Assembly (NCBI GenBank): GCA_963978905.1
Contig: OZ022258.1
Location: 57,582,591 to 57,646,590, forward strand
From: Trichostrongylus colubriformis
Taxonomy: Eukaryota; Nematoda; Chromadorea; Rhabditida; Trichostrongylidae
Direction: 5' to 3'
DNA length: 64,000 nucleotides
Shown piece by piece: positions 32,523 to 46,017 of the stretch; position 1 is the stretch's first letter, and every line of letters starts with the position of its first letter. Both the position numbers and the translations under genes were made by a program. The notes under the pieces were generated by a model that was not told the origin of the DNA, ran no database searches, and saw only the letters and a program-made list of their open reading frames with translations.

Positions 32523-35500
32523 TCAATGATATTCTGCTATAATTTCTGAGAGCTGTGCAGAAAGAATACGCTATGCGTTCGCCTGGACTATATCCCAGTA
32601 CTCGACCTATATGATGACACACTAACCTCTTCTAAAACCTTCGTCTGAATAGGAGCGGTACGCTTTCGTTCGTTCAACTCTTCAATCTTCTCGTTCAGTC
32701 GACTTCTCTTCTTTAACAATTTTGCTTCTTTTTTGTCTGCTTCATCATCGTCCTTCGCTTTAGCATCTTTATCATCTTGTTTTTGTTGTTGCTGTTGTTG
32801 TTTCCGAGTGAGCTTTTTCTTAAATTCATAGAATCTTCAAGAGACATCGAAAGGAACTTTCTAGTTGTGCGAATAGTTGAGCTAGTGGGACATGCTTCTT
32901 AAAACGCTTTTTCAGACGTTCAGTCTCCACCTGTCGTTTTTCATCACAAGCTTCCATGAGACTAATCGTCTGAAGAAGCGTTTATGGTCACTGCTTGACC
33001 TATCGGCTTTGTTGACCGTGTGTTCCAACCGTCAGCCGTAGATGAAAGGGCTGATAGATATCAGTATAAAGGCCGAGAAAACCATATGGGCGAAAACATT
33101 GAGAATCTCTCAAACCGACCATGGAAATAGACTGTAGATCCGCTTTGGAAGGACGCAAATCATAGGAAGCAGCGATGAGGCCATACTGTATGGGAGTCAT
33201 GGCACTCGAACTGGGTCAGGTCACGCGTGGGAAGGCAGTGATTGCGTCCCTTGGCGTGTGATCAGTTGCCAACGGGACCAGCATTTTGCACTTCTCGCAT
33301 GCGACACAGTTCGTACGAGGTGGGGGGAGGAGAGGGTGTGACACAGTTCGGGCGTCCTGACGTCCAGCCAGGTTATCCATAGACGTTTCTGCATCAGCGC
33401 AAATTTGAATGTCTATAGGCCCTAGACGAGCGCAATAGTTCTCGGAACTGCAGCATGCTAGCGTCAACCAGTAAGGTGAATTTTTAGTGCATGTGTCACG
33501 ACAACCGAATTGAGACAGGGTAAGAAAGGCGACGCCCTGGTCCATTAGCTCCTTGGCGGTTCACTACGGAACCAGTAAGGCACCTATTGCGCGCGTTGAT
33601 CCAGTTCGAGTGCCTTGGTACACTTGGAATTTTTCGAGAGGTTGAAGTCAGATCTAATGCCTCTTCCTGTAGAAAGTAGCTGATGTTCAAAAACAAAAAG
33701 AGAGTAAAAATGTAACGAACCTTTCGTAATTCGATATGGCACACGTCGTAAAGTCTCTTCAATTGTTTCTTTTTCGCAACTATCTCATTTCTTCGTACAG
33801 CACGGTCTTGGCAGCTGAAACAAGTCAGACCACCACTCTCCAATTCTCCCGTTGGGCTGAGTAATAGCGACAACTCACGTTTTGACCGCTCCACAGCACT
33901 TGGCTATCTTTGCACATTGCAAACGTTGTTTTTTCGCCTCTTTGACACAACTTTTCGGTTTTTCCTTTCGCTCCTTCGTTCGGTCTTTTCGCTTCGATCG
34001 GCGCTCTAATGAGTCAGCTGAGCGTTTTGACTGTAAGTTCAAGTTCCTTTCAAGGATAGACTCAACTGAATTAAAATAATCCCATTCATCATTCTATCAT
34101 CTACCTTTTGATCATTTTACTCTTAACAGTGAATTATGATTGAGCTGAGGAGATTCATTCTGAAGTGGCCTATTTGAATGTCTCTTTGCAGGCCACCCAC
34201 TTTTTCCAACGCTTGTTAACCCTTCAATTTGGGCGACCCGAGACGGCATATATTGACATCGCAGACCAAAAAAGGGTCACAAAGCTCACACGCGACCACA
34301 CCTTCACCGAGGGTGAGGGGTAGAAGCTTTTCAGCCTTTTCAAGCAGATGTTCTTCTACGATGCGCCGTACCAAATCCACTGGTAATGCAAGGTACAGAA
34401 CAATCAACAGTGAACGGGAACGCCAATGCTCCAACTGGAGCGATGCTGACGAAGACCTTCGACTGGAGGCGATTGCTCGAAGAGCGAATGCTCTTCGGAC
34501 CCAGAGGCATTCTTTCTGCCCAGTTACTACCACTTCACATATCATTTTCTTTTGAACACTGTATTGATCTCTCTCTGTTGAACCAATTTATTTCTTCGCA
34601 TACACTTTTCGTGATCGATCTCCTTCTTACTCCCTTTGAATTGCGGTTAGGTTGTGAAATTGTCGTTTTTTTTTCTTGGAACGTTCTTGCATTCACATCT
34701 GCCTTTTCCACCGAAAATCAGACCTTATTTTTCGGAAGACATTTTGTCATTTGTAGCTGATTATAGTCAATTAATCGATTAAAGTGGGGAGGGGGAGGGA
34801 GATGCATATTTCACGCGTCCTTCCCCTCCTAGGCTTAGACTAAAATTTGAATCCCCTTTTCACATGAAAAAGCATCTGCCAAAGCATCTGTCTCATTTGC
34901 TCTAGCCTAAGCCTAGGAAGGGGAAGAAGCTTCGACGTCGAAACTTTTGTGTCTTCTCCCCCCCCCCCCCTACTTTGATTGACCCAAAAACTGTACAAGC
35001 CAAAGCAAAATTTCGCCGAGGAATGCTGAGAGTAAGGGCACTAGCTGCCGAGGAACGTACAAATTGAAATTTGGCTGGAAAACGAACATCGAAAAAATGA
35101 GATTTGCCGGATTTTTCAAGAAAATTTTGGAAAAAAAACAATTTTTCACTACAATATAGCATATAACTAGGAATATTGTTACAAGACACGAGATGTCTAT
35201 ATGCAGGTACTTCAGGTTACTGCATCTTGCATCTGAATTCACATCACAGCGGAACCGAAACAGTCCAGTGAAAGTTTTGGGGCCGGAGGTGGATTCAGTG
35301 AAATCCAGGAGGAGTACCTTTTGAAGTGAGTGAACCATCTCTGTTTTCGTGTTACCTAGCGCCAAGAACACAAATTTTCCATAAGGTGATTTTAGGCTAC
35401 GACTCACGATTACGTGTGTAAATGTACCAACTGGCTCATCAAACAACAGCTACTTGATCTTCTTGTTTCCAAAATTTTCGGTATGTTTTCTTTTTCAATT

Positions 35501-38322
35501 ACCCATCCCTTTCATATTCGTACTATGTGTCTTACTGCACACCCTAGACAATACCGTGACTGATTCTGTCCTCCCCCTCCTATCTGTTCATGGTCTAACC
35601 CTCTCGCTGGTTTGAGTACGTAGATGAATACACTCCAAGGTGCGAAAGATGTCAGCGGGTACAGTAAAGTGTCAAGTGTGGATTATGAAAATACATTTGA
35701 AATATTTGTTTAGTGCTAATATAGTAAGAGGGGTCAACTCTGTTGAGCCTTGAACTTTGACATGCTCTTACAAGTTTACTGTCATTAACAAGTCCCCAAA
35801 TTTATCACGCCAATAAATTTATCATGCCATTTCTTGAAACAACGCATTCTACCACGTGTCCCCCCCCCATTCATTAAAGTGGCTTCGTTTTTTGACTGGC
35901 TTCCTTGGTGCTGTGTCGAAGTGCCAGTTATAGTGAAAACCAATTGTGTCTTCTGAAAACTGTGTTGCTTGAGTTGAAAAAGGGATAGGGAAGATGCTGG
36001 GGCGGTATTCAACGTCAGATATTAACTTTAGCGCAATTTTGATTTTTTGGAAAAAGAAAAGAAACGACGAACAGCAAAAAAATCTAACAGCGATTGAATT
36101 TATCGGCTTGAAAGCGACAATTCCACCAAAAACGTGTTCGAGAAAAAATTGGCTTTGAAAAAGTGCGGACAACTCACCTTCTTGAGTGCCATTTTACATT
36201 TTTCGATCTTTCGTGGGCTGAACACAGAGGTGCTCTCGGCTTGCTCACGGACACACGACTCCACTTCCGCATTCCTCTGAAACGACGCTAGTCATGAATC
36301 GCTTCTTGCGTCATTGTCTAAAGCGGAAGCCGCTGGTTTTGAGAAAAGCGTGAATTCCTAAAAAAACACAATATCTAGGAACTTTTAGGGCTACGTAACA
36401 GTAACATTCAGAAGCAGCTTTCGCGAGAACCGAGGTGAATCAATACCCGTGGGAGTTGACTAGGTGCCAAGTGAACGGTGGTTTGACTGCGAGACGCTTT
36501 TGTTTCTACTAGGATGCAGAGAATTTTTGGGACTTTTTGCCTCGGCTCATTTTTTTTTGCACCGAAAGCTAGACTCAGAGAACAAGTGGTCATTTGTGTT
36601 TATTTATATCCAATTTTCAAGAAACAGCTGATATTTGGAGAAGATCTTTTCGAAGGTAGATTCTTCTATCGGAAGAAAAATGGGGTATAACTGTGAAATC
36701 AGCCTACTGCGGCTTACAATGCCTCATCCCTTCGTTGGAGTCCAAACTGTACCCGAATGAGTAATCGAAATTTACGTTGAGAAATCATCATTTTTCGAGA
36801 GGATAGAGACAGCAAAATTCAAATGTACTGTTCAACTTCAGAGTTCTCTTTGCCTACCATATTCATAGAAAAGGTTGCGGAAACTTGTAGAAAATTTCGG
36901 AACAAAGTGGCGAAAATTAGACTACAGCCTGGTATAATTTGAAAAGATCGAGAACCAGATTCTTAGCCTCTTTGGTCTTTCGTTCCAGAAATTGTGCAGC
37001 AGAGCCAGCACTCATCGATATTTCTGAGGGGTTCCCAGCGAGTCACATCAGACACCTACGAACTGCTGTTAGAAAAATGAGCACGGGGAGACTTCGGGGT
37101 ACACAACACTTTCTGCAGGCGGACTATCTGACCGCCCTACCACTCCGTTTTCGTGCGTCTAACCGTTCGCAGCGACTGTTTTTGATGAAGTGTGGTGGCT
37201 CTACTTCTTCCCCCTGTCCCTCTATGCTACACAACATCTGACTGATTCTCTAATCAACGGATTGAATTGCTAAAAAATTGGGTACCTGGTCGTAGAGCGC
37301 TTGCAGTTGGGTGTGCAGCTCAGCAGCACCTGCACAACGTTTTCTGCCGTTTTGAACGATTGCTGTGGTGTTCTCTTGGAGACATTCGGCCGACTTCTCA
37401 TTAGCTTTTGCCAAACAATTGGCGTACTCCTCGCAGAACAACGGCTGAAAATTCAAGCCGTGATATTGAATGTGATCTTCTTGCGTCATCTCATTAGAGT
37501 TTTTATATAATAGTATGTTGTCTTTAGGTGGATGATTACACCAGCGCACACTACAGAAACATTCAGCGTAATGAATAAATAAAAGATAAAGGACAAAGTT
37601 GTTGACGATAATCAATCTCTTCTGTGGGATGCGCCGCGCATTATATTTCCATTGAGAATCGTGGTGGCGAATGCGACTTGGCCTATACAATGTGTTGCCG
37701 AGGCCAGCCGATGTACAAGTCAGTGCTTTTAATCCTGTCAGACAGTATGGTACCAATTCACCTACCCCGGCAGGACGGAAGGCTTGAATGGCTTTGCGGG
37801 CGTTGACGTGGGATTTGATCATGAGAGTGGGGTGCGCGCCACCTGTCACTACTCCACTTCCGCCAATCACTTTCTTTGCAGTTTTTCCTTCTACTAGTCT
37901 TTGGCAAAACCCGCATAACTTTTCCGATACACAAAAAAATTGCAGATGTTCGGGGGTAGGAATTAGGCCGTTTCTCTTCACAACTTTACATCTGAACGAT
38001 ATCACAATCAAATGATGTTACGTCATTCGTTGAGGAACGTTAATGTTCAACATGGAACCTGTTGCCCCCCCCCCCATCCTTCTCAAATAAAATAGCCGTA
38101 GTAATTATAATGGTCACAAGACTCCATGGGAAGCAGGGTGCATGGCACATACTGAGAAGACGATCGACAGCTAACACTAATTCCTCGCTGTCTCTCGCTG
38201 AATTTAGGGTAGCCCTTGGAGTTTGATCCAGCAAAGCAGTAACTCACCACATCTGTCTCATTTCGCTTTGCTACACATTGAGCCAAACCGATGCAAAACA
38301 AAACGACTATCAATCGGTTCAT
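32523..38322 (-). CDS. Secreted Cys-rich, lysine-rich coiled-coil protein (family unknown)
   Basis: Eight minus-strand exons join without a phase break to 292 residues: 38322-38248, 37444-37286, 36276-36178, 34030-33879, 33814-33721, 32969-32892, 32818-32627 and 32552-32523. Most acceptors are strong (GAATTTTCAG, CGTTTCAG, CTTACAG, TTGTTTCAG, TCTTCAG, CTGCACAG); the exon 6/7 boundary (donor CAT|GTCCCA, acceptor TTTAAG) is weakest. Residues 1-18 form a signal peptide (MNRLIVVLFCIGLAQC). Thirteen cysteines follow at about 29, 35, 46, 62, 86, 105, 139, 150, 156, 157, 163, 187 and 201. N-glycosylation sequons are NET near 22 and NTT near 51. From about 112 the chain is very basic and helical; it ends with six glutamines (226-231), an acidic DDKDAKAKDDD stretch and a predicted coiled coil. 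I do not recognise the family. Extracellular location is inferred from the signal peptide and disulfide potential. Confidence 0.78.
33200..33615. repeat. Inverted-repeat element in intron 5 of the coiled-coil gene
   Basis: GGCACTCGAACTGGGTCA at the left and TGATCCAGTTCGAGTGCC at the right are inverted matches about 400 bp apart. The right arm by chance translates to a segment resembling ribosomal protein S14; see rejected items. Confidence 0.5.
34831..34925. repeat. Fold-back in intron 3 of the coiled-coil gene
   Basis: CCTTCCCCTCCTAGGCTTAG and CTAAGCCTAGGAAGGGGAAG are inverted. The motif CCTAGGCTTAG recalls the inner hairpin of MITE family 1. Confidence 0.5.
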
Positions 38323-38324
38323 AC

Positions 38325-38333
38325 CTGCAAATA
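38325..38333 (-). promoter_or_regulatory. Probable spliced-leader acceptor of the coiled-coil gene
   Basis: On the minus strand TATTTGCAG is followed by GT and then the ATG at 38322, so the acceptor is two bases before the start codon and no upstream exon is needed. Confidence 0.6.
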
Positions 38334-41300
38334 TATTCACTTCAGTATCCAGAGTTCAAAATTCGTTGAATCCCAAGAACATCTCATAAACAACGAGAGA
38401 AATCATTACAAATATAACTATTACTCAGTGGAGAAAAATGAGTTGGATTGAGAAATGTTTTATTCGATCAATGTTGCATGTTTCTCAAAAAACAATATGA
38501 GAATCAGTAGAGGTGGTTGGATGAAACAGCTGTGCGTATATGAAAACTGCTGTGCTTGAGAAAACAATAATTTTTATGTCGTCATGACTAGCGTTTTGGG
38601 GACAATGTGCACTTTTGAGATGTGTTCTTACAAAATCGTGAAATTGCCAATCGTTTAGGATCTATCCCTTGACAGATATCAATGTCCAAAAGCGTTTTAT
38701 CGATAGGACACCGCAAATGGACGATCGACCGACCATGAGGAACAAAGGTAAGCACTTTAAATCCGTCAGGATTCATTTAGCAGTAGATCGGTTTGCCGGC
38801 ACCAGCTCATTTGTGAGTGAGCTCAGCTTTGTTACAGACATTTATTTTCCATTTATTTATTTAGTCAATTGTTATTCTTTATTTATTTAATTATTTACAT
38901 TTGAGTCCACTAGCCGCATTGAAATCAAAAACAGAAGCAGTACATGACAATCTATGCCCTAAGATCAATTAAAACAGTCGACCCCGTACATCCTGTCAAG
39001 CCGTGATAAATTCAAAAAAAAAACGAAGGAATTTTTATAAAAAAAGCAGGTGTCTTATAAAAAATAGAGCACGTAGTGTGCTAACAAAACATGATTTTCT
39101 GGATGATAGAGATGATATGGAGTCTAGCAATGCCTACTGTAAACTTCTGTTCCATAAATTTTTCTGTAAGACGCAGAAAGAGTGTGGAAGAAGCAGGAGG
39201 GGGGGGGGATGGGGGGGCGGATAGCGAGTGCTTCTTTAATGCCTGGTGTTCTGAATTAGCAGAGGCAGCGCAACAGACACGAGTCATAAAGTAGTCTCAG
39301 TGATTCTTGGCCATGCCCAGTCCGCTCTCTCCCACGGACGAAGTGACATTCTCAAATTTCACCTATACGGCTAAGAACTGGCATGGGACCCAGAAGGATC
39401 ACAGAGGGACTGGAGCAAGATGTCAGTTACCTTCAAACCTACAAAAGTGAAAGACGACGTGTTGAAGCTTGTGAGTGGGAATGAAACGATCAAACAATAT
39501 AGGAAGCAGGTCTTCGACCTAGTCGAAAGGCATGGCTCAAACCAATGCCTGTATGTGTGGTTTTCGGAGGCTCTGACTAACAGTAATTGTAGAGCGTCCG
39601 GAGAAAAGCCCCCCTTGCTCTGAAATCACCGAGCCGCGCCAGAAAATCCAAAGCGACGGGATGACTGTTGACTGACTTAGACTGCCTTATAGGTTATGCA
39701 TAGAAGGCCAGAAACTGACAGCTGTCCATCGAGAACGTGAGGCTAAGGCAAATATACAATTTATGGGCCGCCGAAGGAAACAAGTCGCTGAGAGGACACT
39801 TCGGGAGTTTTTGCGCTGCCCTACATTTTGTATCGCTTCCATTCACATTTAGAGAATGATATCCCCGGATGGAAATGGCCGAAAATCTACAGATGGTTGA
39901 CATTTTGGTGTGAGCCGCGTATTCGCTCTTATGTGAGAGTTTTGGGTAGCTGAGACTTCAGCAAAATCAAAAAGTGAAACAAATCATTTCAAAATCAAAG
40001 CTCAGCATGCGTTCAGAGCCACTCATGGGTTTAAGCAAATAAAAGTGGAAAGACAGGGGTAAGCTGGGTAATGTTTCAGCGATACTCGAAAGTTCATGCT
40101 ATTAATTCCCACTTGTGCCGAACGTACCGCAGAAAAAAGAACCATTTCGGCACGTCTGGTCACACGCATACTTCCAGTTTTCAAGAGGACGGCCCAGTAA
40201 TTAAAGTAAACAAATACGAGTTCTTTACGAAACGCAGGTGTTCGTCAGCAGCAGTGACGGAATCAAAAGTTTGAAATTCCACGGCTGTTTTTTATTCGTC
40301 GGAAAGAGCGCTTGATGAAAAGCTGTAATGCCAGTTGAAGGACGAATCCACTAAGCTTACCGCCGCTCCTTGAGTTATTCGCTAGTGATTGGCAGACAAA
40401 GACCTACAGAAAAAGTACACGATTCGCACGAAATCTGGATTGAATGGGAAGCCATTAAAGCGAGAAAGAGGACGTGAACAGCTAAAAGGACTCGAATGAG
40501 ACAGCAAGGCTTTGAGAGGAAAAGACGGCAGGCATCCAGAAGACAAGATGAGTAAGTCCATCTCCCAATGTGCTTCATACCGCTGAGTTCGTCCAATATT
40601 CAGTAATACAAGCATGAGTTATTTGGCGTTGACCAATCCCTGGGGATGCGCCATGCATTCTACTCACGTTCTTAATTGCGGCATGGAAATGCGACTCGTC
40701 CTACCATGGCTTGCGGATGCTAGTCGAGAAAGTATAGTGTTTCCATTTTCATGGATGCGTATGGTAGGGGTTTACTGAGTCGCAGAAATGGAAGGCTTGG
40801 TGGGCGTAGGCTAGCATTAATGGGGAGGAGCGGGACTAATCGCGGGACCATGGCAGCTACTTACCATCACCGGCTTTCACCTCAGTGTGGAAGAATCTCC
40901 GGGAACAATGGTCCACAATTTTTCCCATAACCAGTCTGGTCATTAATTTGCGGATAGGTACCAGATAATGTAAAGCAGTAAATAAGCTCATGAATTGGAA
41001 GGCGGTCCCCCGATTGTCCCGAAATTCGTCAGAAGAGCCAATAGCTCACTCGAAAGGTGATGGGGTAACCATATGTACTTGATGAAAAGGGTAAGAGTAG
41101 CAGCAAGGTTGCTTATAAGCACGTCCTGAAAAAAGATCGTGACATAAGAATCGTAAGATTCTTTCGCCACGAAAGTTGAATGAAGCTTAAAAGGAATAGT
41201 GGAAAAATATTCGCTAGAAAGTCCCATAGGACGATGTGATTAGCAGAATTCTCATTAGGGAACTGACAAACATTGTCAGCGTGGGGAAAACAACGGCTAG

Positions 41301-42597
41301 ACACCCATTAAAGGAGAATAAACAGGAAGCGTCCTACAAGACATATGCATATCCATTCCAAGAATGAAACTCGACATTCGTCCTGGGGATTTCAACACAA
41401 CGAACCAAGCAGGATGTTTTTATGTATGAGAATTCATTGGCTAGCGTAATGAGAATGGCATGTATTCGATTTGCAAAGGAAAAAGTTGATGAGTGGATCG
41501 GACACCGGTTTTCGGCTAATGATAGACGAATTACCACGCTGTTGTACTGAAAATTTGCTGTTCAGTGGATATAAGGGTTTTATTGAATTTATTAAACTAA
41601 TATTAGGAAATATCCTAAGGATAGGTTCAGATAAAAAAGTCATGGGACGAAAGAGAAATCTCCAGAGAGCTGTTGTTTGTGATTTGGATTCAGAAGACAC
41701 CCAATATGCTAGTGTATGTAACAACCATGACCAGATGGCCAAGGGTCATGGGAGCCGATCCCATCTTAAGCAATCTCAGCTAGGATCGCAAGCGCCTCGA
41801 ATGACTTATTGCTCCGATATTGCAGCAAGAGCATTCCCGAATCGGATTTGGATAGTCTCAACTGAGAAATGAAAAATTAGATAGATATAATACATTACAC
41901 TTTTCAAAAATTGAAAAAATGGAATTAGACCTTTTAGAACAATAGTCACTTTCAAATGAGCTTTCAAGAATGGATTTAATAATTTGAGGGCTAGATTCCT
42001 TCTAAAAAAGCTCCTAGAAACCAGCCATGAGAGTTACTATATCTGCTACTAAATGTCAGAGGGACACCGTATTTCCCCAATGCGTTTGAATTTGAATAAG
42101 ACTAGATGTATCAAAGAAGCTCTGTTCCCTGTGAGGAATGCTATGAGAAAAATGCTAAGGAATGATTTGGTTTTATGGTGGCTGGTGCAAGCCAACCACT
42201 TAGGCCATCTCATTGCATATGACTACCAGAAATGGATTGCACGGCCCCAAAAGAAGAAGGCGGAGGGGGAGGGAGCAGCTTGTGGCATCGCCGCTGTGTG
42301 AGTAATGAAATGCTTCCGGCTGCCCGGCTGACGGCTTTTGGCCAGCACCGCCTCCATTTGGTAATAAAGACTTTGTATCTAGACTAGTGCTTTGTCAGTT
42401 GTTCGGGTACTTTTATTGTGAATACTGTACTGCCGCTGGAGTACCAACTTCACCTTGACAGTTCTATACTCAAATGCTCCATCCCGTAAAAAGTAGGGTG
42501 CTAGGCCAACCAGGGTTAAGTCTTTCACAATGGACCGAACAAGTATGTGTAACCAAAATCCGTGTTATACAACTACAGTGAGCTATGAAGCCTTTTG
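38334..42597. other. Gene-free stretch
   Basis: No phase-consistent exon chain. The longest frames (plus 41471-41872, minus 41434-41742) overlap in antisense and lack motifs. A dispersed repeat phrase GGATGCGCCATGCATTCTA at 40645 is shared with 37628, 55665 and 55924. AT-rich tract at 38840-38890; G runs near 39200. Confidence 0.45.
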
Positions 42598-42843
42598 GGG
42601 TGTGTACCTTTATGTCAGGATTTCGCACCACGGCATGTCGCAAGCGAAGCAATGCGGACGAGCTAAAGGCGCCATCTTGTTGGGCCCCGAAGCGATTGCA
42701 AGTCAACTGCGTATCGCGCCCCTAGCATTATCGTGTACTCGCTCCAATTGTAAGACCCAACCCTAGCCGCGGGCATAGCTCGCAGACAAGACGTCGCACG
42801 CCGCTCGTCGTCGAGCGAAATCCTGACATAAGGGTACACACCC
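42598..42843. mobile_element. MITE family 3 copy (GGGTGTGTACCTTTATGTCAGG ends)
   Basis: The left end GGGTGTGTACCTTTATGTCA matches the right end TGACATAAGGGTACACACCC, with inner ATTTCGC/GCGAAAT continuing the inverted repeat. 246 bp, closely related to 45266-45496. No clear target duplication here. Confidence 0.8.
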
Positions 42844-45256
42844 AATATTGTGAAACTTGTAAGAGGTCTGCGGGGCAAGAAGTACGAGCAGGATCAAGTA
42901 GTGGCTGTGAATTCTCTCTTACTCAAAGAGAAGGGTCATATTTGTTCTAAAAGAGGGTAAGGGGCACACATCCGGCGACAAGGTCCTTCCCAGTGAGTCG
43001 CAATCGATGAGTGCCGAGAATTTTCAGGGGTAGAAGTACGAAATATAACTATGAATCAGCGATCTTTTTCACCAATTTCGAAACATTACCACCTCAGCCT
43101 ATAATAACCAGTCATCACTGGTAGGTCAATGGTAGAGGGGGGGTCCTATCTTCCCAAAATTCCCTCGAACATAATATCTGAGCTCAAATAAAAGTATACT
43201 ATCATGGATCCACTCGCTAATTGGAGTACAGTGGCACAAGAGCCTCAAAGTCTGTAAGGGCTTCGAAACGCCCAATAGCAGCTCCCCTTAGCTGTCCCTG
43301 CACTCTACGAGGCATAGAATGGGCGAAAGGCCCGATACCGATGAGAGAGGGGAAGAGCGGAGATCCACATCAAACTACGATAAAAGGCTACCATACCATA
43401 TATTCCCTCTCAAACCTGAATTAGAGCAGATCAGTTAATTACAGAGGCATAAAAAGTTAGTTGCAATGTGTGGAACGGACATTTATATAGTGATTATGCA
43501 CCGGGAACTATCCCGAAGTACGTCAATCTGCTCATAATCTCATTTAGTCTGCTAAATATTCACTTAATCCACCTCGAAATTTGGATCGAAGTTCATGCGT
43601 GTACGTTCCCAATTTCGGTAGTGATGACTAACTCTAGTAAACTATGCATTCCATGTAAACGGTCGAAAGGATTTGCTTAATGTGAGAACCTTCAAAATGT
43701 AATGAGATTAGAGGACAAACGCAAAGCTAATGGATTTGTACACTGCTACTATTTTCGGGTATATTCACATCCCCAAATATCTATAGATCCGCCTTTTTGC
43801 AGATCTGCCCTTTATAAGAGTGCCCTTTTGCAAGTCCACTCTTAATGAAATGAAGAAATCGTTCACGGAATTCAAATTTTCTTCAGCTATATTATGTTGT
43901 TTTTGCCTATTAACGACAGCACGCAAAAAGTTCCACGGAAAAATACAAAACCCGAATAAGATAAAGCTTAAAATGACTTCCGACGGGGTGGGCCGGCTTA
44001 GGGGGCGCAGCCATATGGGCTCCACGAGCAGATGATATGTTCACGTCATGGACGCAGAGTGAGAAGTAAATCAACATTGGGCGCGAAAATTTGAAGTGCA
44101 CGGTGCCCGCTGACGGCTGTTCGAATATTGCTTGGCGGGAATTTGAACGAAGTTGCTCTCCTTCCAATTTTCGATTTTTGCTTTGGGATGAAGGAAATTT
44201 CCGGTTTTTCGTATTTCTAAAGATTGTCTGTATCTAGTAGAGTGATTTTAAGAGGAAAGGTGATCATGGTTCCGTACAAAAATCTTTTAGCATTGCACTT
44301 CTAAAACAATTAAAAACTTCCAAATAGTAAAAAAACAAAAAAATTGAGGTAAAATATGACTAAATAGGTCTTCTCCGTATCTAATTGAATTATGAACAAT
44401 TAGACCCACTATGCGAGAAGGGCGAAAGCTTTCTTCAATCTTGAACTCAGACGTTAGGCAGATTGCCTTTATATGGTCCTTTGTTAAAAAGTCCTCAAGG
44501 GAGAAGCAGGCCGAGAGAGCTTCATAACCGTTCATTGGATCGGATCTAGGTCGAACCAGAAAACTGCCTCATTCCTGGAGGCCGGTTAATTGGTTCAATA
44601 GCAAAGAAGTCATCAATTAAAACTTCATTCGCATGCACTCATTATTAGCCCATTAGCGACCGCGCTTTGAAGCTGTCTGGCGCGCTACCACGCACCTTTT
44701 TCTTGACCTGGCTGTAAACCTAATTGATGCTCAAAAAGCCTAAAAGTGAACGACGGTCGATGAAACTTTAAAATATAGTCCGCCGACTTGCCACGCAGCC
44801 GCAAATAATATAGTAAAAAGATTAACTCCACAATTCTGAGTGGAAGTGGAACGCATTATCTCACGTTCTCCTAAGGTTCCTGTGAAAACTGGGAAGGTCA
44901 TATGATTCTTCGATTGAAGAAGGAGAAAGGGCAAAGCTATCCGGTTTTCTCCCGGTTGCAAAAAAGTCCATCAACTTTGGTCTTAGCTCCGGCAATGTGA
45001 GTGCTCCGTGAGCCATCAAGCTGATGAAGCCAAAAAAAAGCAATTACGGGACGTGAAATGGCCGTGTCTGTGTGCGGCACGAGGTGAGTGCAATGAGAAT
45101 GGAATGGCCGGCGATTGCTTTTGCAATCAAAACATTCGGACGTATGGCCTCGTTCTCAGGGGAATCCATAAGTGATGCCAATGGATTTCATGAGTAGTAC
45201 AGGGTGACTGAACCGGGTGAGATGTGTGAGTGTTCAGGTTGTTCTTTCTTACTAGT
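42844..45256. other. Gene-free stretch
   Basis: Only short frames in both strands with no splice chain; no RNA gene seen. Confidence 0.45.
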
Positions 45257-45505
45257 TGATATGTAGGATGTGTACCTTAATGTCAGGATGCCGCACTGCG
45301 GAATGTCGCAAGCGAAGCAATGCGGACGAGCTAAATTGTTGGGTCCCGAAGCGATTAGAAGTCAACTGCGTATCGCACTCCTAGCATTACGTTGTAATCG
45401 TTTTGAGACCCAACTACCGCGACGCGCATAGCTCGCACACACTGTGTCGCACGCCGCTCGCCATCGTGCGGCATCCTGACATTAGGGTACATATCCTGAT
45501 ATGTA
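45257..45505. mobile_element. MITE family 3 copy with 9-bp target duplication
   Basis: The element 45266-45496 begins GGATGTGTACCTTAATGTCA and ends TGACATTAGGGTACATATCC. It is flanked by TGATATGTA at 45257-45265 and 45497-45505. A 9-bp duplication suggests Mutator-like (MULE) or Merlin-type transposition. The right duplication abuts the next element at 45506. Confidence 0.85.
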
Positions 45506-46011
45506 CAGTAGCGCTCAAAAGTCTTCGGCGAAATGGTCTTTCACCTGGGGTTTTTCACTTGTAACTTTTTTGCAACTGCACCGATCTGAGAGAAATTTTA
45601 GTATGTTGTACTTGGATACACTGCATACTTAATATACTATTTTGGCGCTCAACGGTATAGGTTACGCGGTTATATGAAATTTTTTGTATTTGGAGTGCCA
45701 TTGCTGTGCCGTCCCCCTGTGCCGCTGTCATCAAAAGTCGTGGTTTTTTAACAGAATATTAATGTTCTCTGAGGCTTGCTCTTTTTGTTTTTGTAAAGAA
45801 AGCCGTTCCCCTTGACCAAGCCTTTTACTTTTTTTGGGTGGTCTTGTAGTAAATTCTTGTAAAAAATCATGAAAAGAGTCAAGCGGCACTCAAGTAGAAG
45901 GAAATGTTAACAATAGGTTCAGGCATCACAGATTAAAATTTTGTCAAATTTGGTCAAGTAGAAAAAAAGTTATGACAAAAGAGTTTTGGCCGAAGACTTT
46001 TGAGCGCTACT
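45506..46011 (+). mobile_element. Tc1/mariner-type non-autonomous element, copy 1
   Basis: Starts CAGTAGCGCTCAAAAGTC and ends GACTTTTGAGCGCTACT, with TA at 45504-45505 and 46012-46013. 506 bp, no transposase. An inverted relative follows at 46018. Confidence 0.85.
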
Positions 46012-46017
46012 TATATA

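Noticed and set aside
33540..33655. Resemblance to mitochondrial ribosomal protein S14 (RNRCLTG) on the minus strand
   Set aside because: The rest of the S14 motif is absent, no C-terminal exon exists nearby, and the segment is one arm of an inverted repeat inside an intron.
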